This document shows positions 1-6,525 of a DNA stretch of 11,238 nt, piece by piece. This stretch comes from an uncultured Terriglobus sp. (GTDB lineage Bacteria > Acidobacteriota > Terriglobia > Terriglobales > Acidobacteriaceae): the NCBI GenBank assembly GCA_937871605.1, contig CALMRM010000213.1, positions 1 to 11,238 on the forward strand, given 5' to 3'. The notes below the pieces were generated by a model that was not told the origin of the DNA, ran no database searches, and worked only from the letters and a program-made list of their open reading frames with translations. Within the stretch, counting starts at the first letter, position 1. Each line of letters opens with the position of its first letter. The position numbers and the translations under genes are program-made.

Positions 1-78
1 AGATGGGATAGCGAACAAGCAGCTATGTTCCTCTCGTCGATGCCGCTTTACAGGACCGTAGGTGAGCCGTGGAAATGA
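1..78 (+). CDS. possible 3' tail of a gene cut by the window edge
   Basis: Frame 1 is open from the first base to a TGA at 76-78, giving 25 residues that end FLSSMPLYRTVGEPWK. Nothing in it identifies a family, and a 75-nt open stretch can easily occur by chance. It is listed because no other coding signal covers the left edge. The sequence further left would settle whether it continues a real gene. Confidence 0.2.
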   Translation, partial: RWDSEQAAMFLSSMPLYRTVGEPWK

Positions 79-90
79 CCGGGTTATGCA

Positions 91-121
91 AAGGGTGGAA
101 CGGTAAATCTGTCCCACCCTT
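91..121. other. 8-bp perfect hairpin, intergenic
   Basis: The arms aagggtgg (91-98) and ccaccctt (114-121) are perfect complements around a 15-nt loop. No T-run follows on either strand, so this is not a typical intrinsic terminator. It lies just right of the possible gene tail ending at 78 and could be a Rho-independent-like or protein-binding structure. Its function is unknown. Confidence 0.35.
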
Positions 122-264
122 CCGCGATAGAGCTGTTTCTCACCCTTCGCACAGGCGCTTGCAAGACGCTGATGAAGCTCGCATCTCACAACCACGACGA
201 AATCGCTTCAGGGGAGCAGCAGCAGTTACGGCATCACTTTAGGAGTAAAAGGGGAAACGTTCTG

Positions 265-289
265 GGAGGTTGGCATGCCTCCATCGCAC
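265..289 (-). terminator. weak terminator-like hairpin after the HExxH gene
   Basis: Read on the minus strand, a GGAGG/CCTCC stem (282-278 with 269-265, 8-nt loop) starts 8 nt after the TAG stop of the HExxH gene. A pyrimidine stretch with interrupted Ts follows. The stem is short and the T-tract is broken by Cs, so terminator activity is only a possibility. Confidence 0.25.
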
Positions 290-1003
290 CTACGGCTTTG
301 TCTCCGCGATGGCCTGTGCAAACGTCGGGGCCGGCCTTTCGTCTAGCGCCGTTACACACATCCGCGATTGGAACCATGGGTAGGCAGGGCTCGGCCCCAG
401 CTTCTCGTAATTTGCGTTGAAATAGGTTTCCACGTCCTGGCCTGCCGGTACGGGGTTCGGCGCATGCTGGAGAACGCCGCCAAAGATTGCCCGCATGTGC
501 ACCAGCAGCTCCGGATCTTTCTCTCGCCAGTACGCCCCCGCCAGCCGGTTTGCTCCCAGTTCCAAGCCATACGGATTGCCTTCAAAAGAAGCATGCTTGC
601 ACGCTTCAACCCAGTGCCCCATTTCATGCACAAAGATCCAATGGTGTGCACTTGTCTCGAACTCATTGCGCCCTGCGTCTTCGGTGGCCCCGGGGCCTGC
701 AAGGCGAACAAAGAACTGCTTACCTGCCTCGCTCATCTGGGACCAAGCCGGAGTCAAAAGCTCATTGCTTCCGCTCCTGTAGTTCCCAAATGAGGGCACA
801 TCCACCACGATGATTTTTGGCGGAGCGATGTCGCACTTCAATCCCGCCGCAACAGCCGCTTTAACAAAGGCGTCCCGAGTAGCTGTGACCTGCACCCGCG
901 TGAGTTCGACGTCTGTCTCTTGGGAACCGATGTTCTGCGCGAGCATAGGCGATGCCAGTAGAAGGCCAACCACAAACGACACCACTCGTCCCGAACCACG
1001 CAT
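290..1003 (-). CDS. secreted HExxH putative zinc metallopeptidase-like protein
   Basis: The protein has 237 residues. The start is the ATG at 1003: GGAGG lies 6 nt upstream, whereas the in-frame TTG at 1009 abuts that GGAGG too closely to be used. Residues 1-23 look like a Sec signal peptide (basic MRGSGR, hydrophobic VVSFVVGLLLAS, cleavage near AQN). The core holds FVHEMGHWVE, with HEMGH at 126-130, and then GLELGANRLAGAYW, where E148 is 18 residues downstream and sits in an E-x-x-A-N context. This is the classic gluzincin layout of HExxH plus a distal Glu ligand, so a zinc hydrolase acting in the periplasm or outside the cell is likely. Cys57, Cys135 and Cys216 could form a disulfide after export. 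I do not recognise a named family and the substrate is unknown. It is divergent from the fucosidase gene, so the two may share a control region, but there is no direct link in function. The gene is confident; peptidase activity is inferred from the motif. Confidence 0.8.
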   Translation of the reverse strand: MRGSGRVVSFVVGLLLASPMLAQNIGSQETDVELTRVQVTATRDAFVKAAVAAGLKCDIAPPKIIVVDVPSFGNYRSGSNELLTPAWSQMSEAGKQFFVRLAGPGATEDAGRNEFETSAHHWIFVHEMGHWVEACKHASFEGNPYGLELGANRLAGAYWREKDPELLVHMRAIFGGVLQHAPNPVPAGQDVETYFNANYEKLGPSPAYPWFQSRMCVTALDERPAPTFAQAIAETKP

Positions 1004-1014
1004 CGCCAACCTCC

Positions 1015-1049
1015 GTCAGTCGCTGATCTCGCCCAGTGTACCGACTGAC
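1015..1049. promoter_or_regulatory. 8-bp inverted repeat in the divergent intergenic region
   Basis: GTCAGTCG (1015-1022) and CGACTGAC (1042-1049) are a perfect inverted repeat with a 19-nt spacer. It lies immediately upstream of the GGAGG of the minus-strand HExxH gene. The spacer includes TACACT on the minus strand (1040-1035), a 4/6 match to a -10 box, though no good -35 sits at the usual distance. It could be an operator overlapping the promoter or a 5' UTR hairpin. No regulator gene is nearby to support either reading. Confidence 0.35.
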
Positions 1050-1197
1050 CAACACGGTGCTACGCAAAAGTACGAAGGCAAACACTTTTGACGGCTCGCT
1101 GTGTGAGACTTCCGCGCCCGGAGAAGTCTTGAACAGCGCACAGGCGTTGCGGTCCGGGTCCTGCCGGTGGCGGCTTGCCGGGCGTACTATGTTGCGC

Positions 1198-2859
1198 ATG
1201 CCTGGAGAGCTCAATCGCCGTGCGTTTCTTCGCGGATCTGCCGCTGCCGCTGCGCTGGCCCCTGGTGCGGGCGCTCTTTCACAACAGCTTGCGGCAGCGT
1301 TTCAGCAGCAGTCGCTCATTGCGCCGGGGCCATTTCAGCCCACCTACGAGTCGCTGAAGCAGTACCGCACGCCGGAGTGGTTTCGCGATGCGAAGTTCGG
1401 CATTTGGGCGCACTGGAGCGCGCAATGCGTGCCGGAGCAGGGCGACTGGTTCGCCCGCCGCATGTACTTGCAGGGGGACAAGGATTATGACTGGAACCTG
1501 AAGAACCACGGCCACCCATCCAGGTACGGCTTTATGCAGTATGACCACTTATGGAAGGCCGAGCAGTGGCAGCCGGAACAGCTGATGGGCCTGTACCAGG
1601 CGGCAGGCGCCAAGTACTTTTTTGCGCTCGCGAACCATCACGACAACTTCGATACCTATGACTCGACGTACCATCCATGGAACTCGACAAAGATCGGTCC
1701 CAAGCGCGACATCATCGGCACGTGGGCTAGGATTGCGCGCGCGCACGGCATGAAGTTCGGTGTGAGCAATCACAGTTCACACGCGTGGCACTGGTTTCAG
1801 GTGGCGTACGGCTACGACGCGGTGGGCCCCATGGCAAACGTGCGCTATGACGCCGCCACGCTGACCAAGGCCGATGGTAAAGGGCAATGGTGGGAGGGGC
1901 TGGATCCGCAGGTGCTCTACACCGGCCGCAACGCGCTGGCCATGCCTGACGGCACAAACACAATCGAGGCGCAGAACGCCTGGCACAAAGCGCACGACGG
2001 CACATGGCATGAGGAAGACCCGCCCGAAAACCCGCGCTTCGCCGAGCTCTGGTACCTGCGCTGCAAGGACTTGTTCGATAAGTACAACCCTGACCTTGTC
2101 TATTTTGATGACGAGGAGTTGCCGCTTGGCGACAAGGGCTTGCGTGTCACGGCGCACCTGTACAACAGCAGCATCCGGCAGCATGGATCGCAACAGGCCG
2201 TGATGTTCGCGAAGAAGCCGAAGCCGGAACATCGTGGTGCCTTTACCTACGACATCGAACGCAGCCGCTCAACGGAGATTCTGGCAGACCCGTGGCAAAC
2301 AGACACCTGCATCGGTGACTGGCATTACCGGCGCTCCCTGTTTGAGGAGCACACGTATAAAACGCCTGCGACTGTCATCGCCCTGCTGATTGACGTGATC
2401 AGCAAGAACGGCAATCTCCTGCTCAGCATTCCGGTGCGCGGCAATGGTGCCATCGACGAGGATGAGCATGCGTTTCTGCAGGAGATGGCATCGTGGGTGC
2501 CGAAGCACGGCGAGGCCATCTACGGCACGCGCCCCTTCACCGTATTCGGGGAAGGGCCGCCCGAGCCTATCGAGCAGAACTTCAGCGAGAAAACGCGACA
2601 GCACACGGCGGAGGACATCCGCTTCACCACCAAGGGCAACCTGATCTACGCCTTTGTGTTGGCGTGGCCGACGGAGGGCAAGGTCCGCATCAAGACGCTG
2701 CGCCGCGGCGGGGAGCATGCGCCCGCACGCATCCAGCGGATAGAGTTAATCGGCGGCACAACGCCGCTGCGCTACGCGCAAACGGCGGACGCACTGGTGG
2801 TGACCATGCCGCCGGACAAGCCGAATCCTTACGCGTATGTGCTGCGGATTACGACGTAA
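1198..2859 (+). CDS. GH29 alpha-L-fucosidase-like glycoside hydrolase, Tat-exported
   Basis: The product is 553 residues from ATG 1198; ATG 1189 would add only MLR, and neither start has a clear Shine-Dalgarno. LNRRAFLRGS at residues 5-14, followed by an Ala-rich hydrophobic stretch, is a twin-arginine signal, so the enzyme is probably exported folded. The GH29 barrel begins near residue 50. Conserved blocks are WFRDAKFGIWAHWS (61-74), the ANHHDNFDTYDS block with H147/H148, KFGVSNHSSHAWHW (186-199), and PDLVYFDDE (298-306), where D304 aligns with the retaining nucleophile of the family. KNGNLLLSIPVRGNG (403-417) closes the catalytic domain, and a beta-rich C-terminal domain (about 445-553) follows, as is usual for GH29. 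The predicted reaction is release of alpha-linked L-fucose from glycans such as xyloglucan, pectin side chains or glycoproteins. The acid/base residue cannot be placed by eye because it varies across the family. It appears to be a single gene, followed by a palindromic repeat. Confidence 0.9.
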   Translation: MPGELNRRAFLRGSAAAAALAPGAGALSQQLAAAFQQQSLIAPGPFQPTYESLKQYRTPEWFRDAKFGIWAHWSAQCVPEQGDWFARRMYLQGDKDYDWNLKNHGHPSRYGFMQYDHLWKAEQWQPEQLMGLYQAAGAKYFFALANHHDNFDTYDSTYHPWNSTKIGPKRDIIGTWARIARAHGMKFGVSNHSSHAWHWFQVAYGYDAVGPMANVRYDAATLTKADGKGQWWEGLDPQVLYTGRNALAMPDGTNTIEAQNAWHKAHDGTWHEEDPPENPRFAELWYLRCKDLFDKYNPDLVYFDDEELPLGDKGLRVTAHLYNSSIRQHGSQQAVMFAKKPKPEHRGAFTYDIERSRSTEILADPWQTDTCIGDWHYRRSLFEEHTYKTPATVIALLIDVISKNGNLLLSIPVRGNGAIDEDEHAFLQEMASWVPKHGEAIYGTRPFTVFGEGPPEPIEQNFSEKTRQHTAEDIRFTTKGNLIYAFVLAWPTEGKVRIKTLRRGGEHAPARIQRIELIGGTTPLRYAQTADALVVTMPPDKPNPYAYVLRITT

Positions 2860-2874
2860 TGTAGGACTACGCCG

Positions 2875-3010
2875 CTACCATTCTTCATCCTGAGCGGAGC
2901 ACGCAGTGCGTAGTTGAAGGACCTGCTTTCTTTCCAGGCTGCAGTACTTCTCGGGGCAAACAGCAGGTCCTTCGACTCCGCTGCGCTCCGCTCAGGATGA
3001 CGCATGGTAG
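2875..3010. repeat. palindromic intergenic repeat, about 136 bp
   Basis: Two imperfect arms face each other: 2875-2926 and 2963-3010. Outermost is CTACCAT (2875-2881 / 3010-3004), followed by a 3-nt mismatch. Next come 16 identical bases, tcatcctgagcggagc (2885-2900 / 3000-2985). The arms then diverge over 10-14 bp and end with a shared 11-bp block GAAGGACCTGC (2916-2926 / 2973-2963). The left arm's divergent part contains its own small ACGCA/TGCGT hairpin. The loop is about 36 nt. The structure begins 15 bp after the fucosidase stop, so as RNA it would form a strong hairpin that could protect or end that transcript. Similar 'CATCCTGAGCG...GAAGGACCTGC' elements recur between genes in Terriglobia genomes as I recall them; copy number cannot be tested here. 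Confidence 0.75.
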
Positions 3011-3020
3011 GTAGTACCAC

Positions 3021-3502
3021 ATGTTTAGAGTGCACTGTTTGGAGAGCTTTATTCAACGTCATCGTACCTCTGCTGCGCTGCTGGTCTTAGGCGTGCTTGC
3101 CTCTACCGCGGCGCACGCAGCACCTGAAACTTGCAGATCTCTCGTGGCTGCCCGGTGATGCCGCGCAACAGCGCCAACTACTACGAGGCAGTGCGCACAA
3201 CCGTTGGCCCCGCGGCAAGCGATGCAGGCCACCGGCTCTACCTGGTGCCGGGCATGAACCACTGTGGCGGCGGCGATGGACCCAGCCACTTCGACATGTT
3301 GCACGCACTAGAGCAATGGCGTGAACAGGGCCATGCGCCGGACACTGTTGCCGCTACGCACCAGGCGAACGGGGTGGCAGATCGCACGCGCAACCTGTGC
3401 CCGTACCCGCAGGTCAGCCGATATAACGGCGTGGGCGACGAAGCCGTGGCGGCGAGTTACAGCTGCAAGCCAGCAGCACGCAGTAGCAAGTCGGCGCTAT
3501 AG
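3021..3502 (+). pseudogene. tannase/feruloyl esterase family pseudogene (internal deletion)
   Basis: Two pieces of one gene are joined out of frame. Piece 1 (ATG 3021 to TGA 3156-3158, 45 residues) has a signal peptide with hydrophobic AALLVLGVLASTAAHA, then APETCRSLVA, which resembles the mature N-terminus of tannase/feruloyl esterase proteins. Piece 2 lies in another frame (about 3131-3502) and reads PRNSANYYEAV, then LYLVPGMNHCGGG and HFDMLHALEQWREQG, the family's C-terminal signature. NHC at 3257-3265 carries the catalytic His and its disulfide Cys of the CS-D-HC motif. The nucleophile Ser with its Cys partner and the catalytic Asp are absent. Intact members are about 500-560 residues, so some 350-400 residues are missing, with the junction around 3140-3160. 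It cannot encode an active esterase. The ancestral role was probably hydrolysis of gallate or hydroxycinnamate esters from plant material. Confidence 0.8.
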
Positions 3503-3528
3503 GACGGCTGCCCTGTTCCACGGAGACG

Positions 3529-3921
3529 TTAGACAGTCGTGATTGGCTTCGCAGCCAGCAGACCCGCAAAGCTTTGACGGTAGCCGGCAAACACTACGAG
3601 CCACAGCACAAGTGCAAACAGGCCGGGTGCAATGGCACCTGGATCCATGGTGATGTGGTACGCCAAGATGTTGATGATTTCCGCCGCCAGAATGATGAGC
3701 GCCAATGGCACAAAGAAGCCAGCCAGCAACAGCACGCCCGCGAGGAGCTGAAAGGCGAAGAAGAAATATGCAAAGCCGGACGCACCCACCGCGGTGAAGA
3801 ACTGGATGGCCAGTGGGTTGGCGGGTGGCGGCTGATGAATGAAGTGCAGGAAGCCGTTCAAACCAAACACGGTAAACATAAGCCCCAGCAGAACGCGCGC
3901 AATCAGGACAGCATACTTCAT
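3529..3921 (-). CDS. DoxX-family integral membrane protein
   Basis: The protein has 130 residues. The ATG at 3921 is chosen because GGAGG lies 6 nt upstream; a longer frame reaching 3960 adds only polar residues with no ribosome site. It has four predicted membrane segments at about 5-23, 43-62, 64-88 and 95-116. The opening ARVLLGLMFTVFGLNGFLHF, the AFQLLAGVLLLAGFFVPLAL segment and the AEIINILAYH pattern match small DoxX/DoxD-like proteins. These are linked in some organisms to quinone or thiosulfate redox chemistry and in mycobacteria to an oxidoreductase complex, but for most members the function is unknown. It lies 82 bp downstream of the permease gene on the same strand and may be co-transcribed with it; the shared function, if any, is not evident. 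Confidence 0.85.
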   Translation of the reverse strand: MKYAVLIARVLLGLMFTVFGLNGFLHFIHQPPPANPLAIQFFTAVGASGFAYFFFAFQLLAGVLLLAGFFVPLALIILAAEIINILAYHITMDPGAIAPGLFALVLWLVVFAGYRQSFAGLLAAKPITTV

Positions 3922-4003
3922 AGTGGACCTCCGGTGAGAAATGCCTCGATACTTCGACATCGAAGCAGACTGAGCATCGGATTGGCGCAGCGTTCAAAGG
4001 GAT

Positions 4004-5350
4004 TCAGAAAGTCTTTGCAGTGGGAGCAGGCTGGAAGTACCGGCGAGCCAGCGCATACAGCGGCACGCCCAGCAGTGCGATAAGCAGCGCAAATAGCGAT
4101 GCGGGTATACGCCGCACATGCTCGTCGCGCGCGGCCCATAGCGCGAAAGCGGTAAGCGCCACCGGTCCACTGCCCAGCAAAAGTGCAACCCACGCCGGGC
4201 CAGGCACGCGAAAGGGGCGCACGAGGTCCGGCTCACGGCGGCGCAGTACTACCAACGCGGCAAACTCCAGGATGAGCGACATGCCCCACAGCAGCACGTC
4301 GATGCTGATGAGTCGCTCGAACGTCAGGTTCAGTGCGAGTGCCCAACAGGTGGCGCACAGAAGCAGCGCAACCCAAGGCACGCGGGCTGCGTTGCGGCGG
4401 GTGAGTACGCTCGGCAGCAGGCCATCGCACGCCATGGCGTAGGGCAGTCGCGTGTAGCTGAGGGTGAGCGCGTTGAAGGTACCCATACTGTCCAGCGACC
4501 CAGCCAGCACCACACACACCGCCAGCGCGCTGCCGCCCAGCAGGTGTGCCGCGTCGACCCAGGCGCCGGTGGTGAAACGATCCGGCGGAATGCCTGCCCA
4601 GGCCACGGCGGCGATTGGAATCAAGTACGTAAGCATTACCATGCCAGCAGCCAGCAGCATGACGCGTGGGTAGGTGCGCTGCGGGTCGTCTACCTCGCTG
4701 GCGATGGTGGTGGCGTTGTCCCAGCCCATGTAGTTCCACATGGCGACAAGGATGGCCGCTGGCAAGTTTAGCTGCGCGGGCGGTCCCAGCGCGGCGTGTG
4801 CGACGTGGGCACCCGTCCACACGGCGAAGCCGGTCAGCGCGACAAAGGGGCATAGCGCCACCAGCCACATCCACACCGAACCCTCACCCACCGACGCAGC
4901 CCCGCGCAGGTTCCAGAGCGCCGCGAGCACCACCACTGCAAGTTCAAGCAGCAGTCCGCGATGTCCGGCGGTCAACGCAGGGGCGATCCGGCCCAGGTAT
5001 GACACAAAGATCGTCGGGTAAATGGCCATGTCGAAGACCGAAGCAGCCAGTGAAAGCCACGCCTCCTGAAAGCCCCAGAACGGCCCCATGGCACGGCGCA
5101 CCCAGGCGTAGAAGCCCCCCTCCTCCGGCACGCTGCTAGCTAGTTCACCAATCATCAGTGCGGTCGGCAGGCTCCAGAGGAAGGGCAGTACAAACAGGAG
5201 GGCGAGCGCGCGACCATACCCGGCAAAGCCAATGATGTCTTCAAGCCCATATGGACCGCCAGACACCATGAAGTACGTGGCTGCCAGCAGCGGCAGCAGC
5301 CGTAGCCTGCGGACACGCTGCGCGGGTTTTTGGGTGGGTGCAATGCTCAT
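4004..5350 (-). CDS. APC-superfamily amino acid/polyamine permease (PUT-like)
   Basis: The product is 448 residues from ATG 5350; an in-frame GTG at 5365 would add five residues, and neither has a clear Shine-Dalgarno. About 12 hydrophobic segments fill the chain. The first helix region contains YFMVSGGPYGLEDIIG (26-41), the glycine-rich unwound substrate-binding motif of APC carriers. IGELASSVPEEGGFYAWV (67-84) and MGPFWGFQEAW (88-98) follow. This combination (VSGGP-G-ED, ELA-S-PE-GG, GPFWGFQE) is closest to the branch that includes plant polyamine uptake (PUT/LAT-type) transporters, rather than to YhdG- or LysP-like permeases. It is predicted to be a proton-coupled symporter for an amino acid or polyamine in the cytoplasmic membrane. 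The exact substrate cannot be read from the sequence. The C-terminal tail is short and polar (PAPTAKTF). Confidence 0.88.
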   Translation of the reverse strand: MSIAPTQKPAQRVRRLRLLPLLAATYFMVSGGPYGLEDIIGFAGYGRALALLFVLPFLWSLPTALMIGELASSVPEEGGFYAWVRRAMGPFWGFQEAWLSLAASVFDMAIYPTIFVSYLGRIAPALTAGHRGLLLELAVVVLAALWNLRGAASVGEGSVWMWLVALCPFVALTGFAVWTGAHVAHAALGPPAQLNLPAAILVAMWNYMGWDNATTIASEVDDPQRTYPRVMLLAAGMVMLTYLIPIAAVAWAGIPPDRFTTGAWVDAAHLLGGSALAVCVVLAGSLDSMGTFNALTLSYTRLPYAMACDGLLPSVLTRRNAARVPWVALLLCATCWALALNLTFERLISIDVLLWGMSLILEFAALVVLRRREPDLVRPFRVPGPAWVALLLGSGPVALTAFALWAARDEHVRRIPASLFALLIALLGVPLYALARRYFQPAPTAKTF

Positions 5351-5374
5351 GGGGTCGGCAGGCACAGTCTACAC

Positions 5375-5388
5375 AGGCTGTTTAGCCT
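5375..5388. promoter_or_regulatory. small inverted repeat in the permease 5' region
   Basis: AGGCT-GTTT-AGCCT is a perfect 5-bp inverted repeat with a 4-nt loop, 25 bp upstream of the permease ATG. It could be a 5' UTR hairpin or a half-site pair for a regulator. Farther upstream, a minus-strand TTGACA (5445-5440) matches a -35 box exactly, but the hexamer 17 bp downstream (TGTCAG) is a poor -10. The promoter for the permease is therefore not confidently placed. Confidence 0.25.
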
Positions 5389-5538
5389 ACTCACCGCAGC
5401 GGCATACGGCTGGAGGCTGACAGTGTGGCTTCTCAACTCTGTCAAGAGGCTTACGGCGCATGTGCCACGCTATGAATGGTTTAGCGATGCCGATGACTTT
5501 TGCTCCAGTCGCTAGACTGAAAGAGCAGAACATCTTTG

Positions 5539-5580
5539 CAGCGGGCCGTCAGCCATGGCGGTCCGCTGTTTGTTTTTGGG
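5539..5580 (+). terminator. terminator-like hairpin just before the GH19 ribosome site
   Basis: cagcgggccg (5539-5548) pairs with cggtccgctg (5559-5568) over 10 bp, with one G-U pair and a 10-nt loop. TTTGTTTTT (5569-5577) follows, so on the plus strand it looks like an intrinsic terminator. No plus-strand gene lies upstream in 5366-5538. It therefore either blocks readthrough into the GH19 gene, ends a short leader or small RNA, or acts as an attenuator in the GH19 leader. The GGGAGGG ribosome site begins directly at the end of the T-tract (5578-5584). Confidence 0.55.
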
Positions 5581-5593
5581 AGGGTCCGACGTG
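5578..5593 (+). promoter_or_regulatory. strong ribosome binding site deciding a GTG start
   Basis: GGGAGGG at 5578-5584, then six bases, then GTG at 5591. This is the only good Shine-Dalgarno in the 5' region of the GH19 gene. It argues against the upstream in-frame ATG at 5555, which lies inside the loop of the preceding hairpin and has no ribosome site. Confidence 0.7.
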
Positions 5594-6346
5594 CAAGATC
5601 TGCTTACCCCGCCGCTGCTGAAGGCTGCCATGCCACAAGCCAGCGAGCCTAACGTGCTGCGCTTTGAGCCGGAACTGGTGAAGACGATGGCACGCTACAG
5701 CATCACGGGCATGCTCCGCAGGGCTCATTTTCTGGCACAGGTGGCGCAAGAGAGTGGCCAGCTGTCCTTCACAGAAGAGCTTGCAAGCGGTGCCGCGTAC
5801 GAGGGCCGCACCGATCTGGGCAATGTGGAGCCAGGCGACGGCGTGCGTTTCAAGGGCCGGGGACTCCTTCAGATTACCGGCCGCAGCAACTACCTTGCCT
5901 ACTCTCATGCGTGCGGGCATGACTTGCTGTCTGGCAACAATCCCTTCCGGCTTTCCACCGATCCGGCACTGGCGGCGGACGTTGCCGGCTGGTTTTGGCA
6001 GGTACACAAGCTGAACGCCCTGGCCGACTGCGATGACATCGAACGCATCACGCGGCGCATCAACGGTGGGCTAAACGGCTTGGCTGAGCGGCGAGCCTTT
6101 CTGGCGCAGGCAAAAGCAGTCATCGAGCATGCAGAGCACACAACAACAGCAGCCCACCCCAGCGGACCGGCACCATTGGAGGCGGTCCCAACAGCCGTCC
6201 AGATTTCGGCTGCCGCAAGCGCCACGCGAACTGCCCCCACGCCCATACGCGGGACTGCTATGCCAAAGCCAAAGCGCGCGAGGGGAGGGGTGACCGACAC
6301 CCGAGCAGCTGAGCTCAAGGACAGGCAGTACCGGAGCGCAGCGTAG
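5591..6346 (+). CDS. GH19-type lysozyme/chitinase (endolysin-like)
   Basis: The product is 251 residues from GTG 5591. The domain spans about 5-180. AHFLAQVAQESGQLSFTEE (45-63) contains the catalytic Glu of GH19 enzymes (E54 in QESG), with E62/E63 as the likely second carboxylate. RFKGRGLLQITGRSNY (86-101) is the conserved substrate-cleft block and RRINGGLNG (155-163) the C-terminal signature. There is no signal peptide, as in phage endolysins and many bacterial GH19 proteins of this size, so export would need another route. The predicted activity is cleavage of beta-1,4 GlcNAc linkages in peptidoglycan or chitin; which of the two is not clear from motifs. Residues about 182-251 form an unusual Ala/Thr/Pro-rich tail ending in a basic stretch (MPKPKRARGG) and a charged end, with no domain I recognise. 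There are no other phage genes nearby. Confidence 0.85.
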   Translation: MQDLLTPPLLKAAMPQASEPNVLRFEPELVKTMARYSITGMLRRAHFLAQVAQESGQLSFTEELASGAAYEGRTDLGNVEPGDGVRFKGRGLLQITGRSNYLAYSHACGHDLLSGNNPFRLSTDPALAADVAGWFWQVHKLNALADCDDIERITRRINGGLNGLAERRAFLAQAKAVIEHAEHTTTAAHPSGPAPLEAVPTAVQISAAASATRTAPTPIRGTAMPKPKRARGGVTDTRAAELKDRQYRSAA

Positions 6347-6352
6347 CCACGC

Positions 6353-6358
6353 TATAAT
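6353..6358 (+). promoter_or_regulatory. -10 box TATAAT of the tRNA-Ser gene
   Basis: A perfect TATAAT lies 7 bp after the GH19 stop codon and 47 bp before the mature tRNA 5' end. No good -35 hexamer is found 16-18 bp upstream (that stretch is GC-rich coding end), so the promoter may be extended or factor-assisted. Its place directly before a tRNA gene makes it the likely promoter. Confidence 0.5.
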
Positions 6359-6405
6359 CAATCGTGTTTCCGCACCGTCGCGGCCTGCGACAGTGCCAAA
6401 CCTGT

Positions 6406-6498
6406 GGAGAGTTGGCCGAGTGGCTGAAGGCGGCGGTTTGCTAAACCGTTATAGGGTCAAAAGCTCTATCGGGGGTTCGAATCCCCCACTCTCCGCCA
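6406..6498 (+). tRNA. tRNA-Ser (anticodon GCU)
   Basis: A class II tRNA of 90 nt plus an encoded CCA. The acceptor GGAGAGT (6406-6412) pairs with ACTCTCC (6488-6494), with discriminator G6495 and CCA at 6496-6498. The D arm has the usual TGGCCGAGTGG. The anticodon loop TTGCTAA (6438-6444) carries GCT at 6440-6442, reading AGC/AGU serine codons. The long variable arm (around 6449-6469), seen only in Ser, Leu and Tyr tRNAs, confirms the class. The T arm GGGGGTTCGAATCCCCC is perfect. All stems are intact, so it should be functional. Confidence 0.97.
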
Positions 6499-6525
6499 TA
6501 CACCCTGTAGAGTCTTGCCGAATGA

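Noticed and set aside
1036..1197. Upstream extension of the fucosidase frame to 1036
   Set aside because: The extra 54 residues precede a clear Tat signal (RRAFLRG), which must be near the N-terminus. They lack a ribosome site and overlap the divergent control region.
4666..5139. Plus-strand 157-codon open frame within the permease
   Set aside because: Low-complexity Arg/Pro/Ser product typical of an antisense shadow in GC-rich DNA; the minus-strand permease is unmistakable.
5555..5590. ATG 5555 as start of the GH19 gene
   Set aside because: It lies in the loop of a terminator-like hairpin without a Shine-Dalgarno, while GTG 5591 has GGGAGGG six bases upstream.
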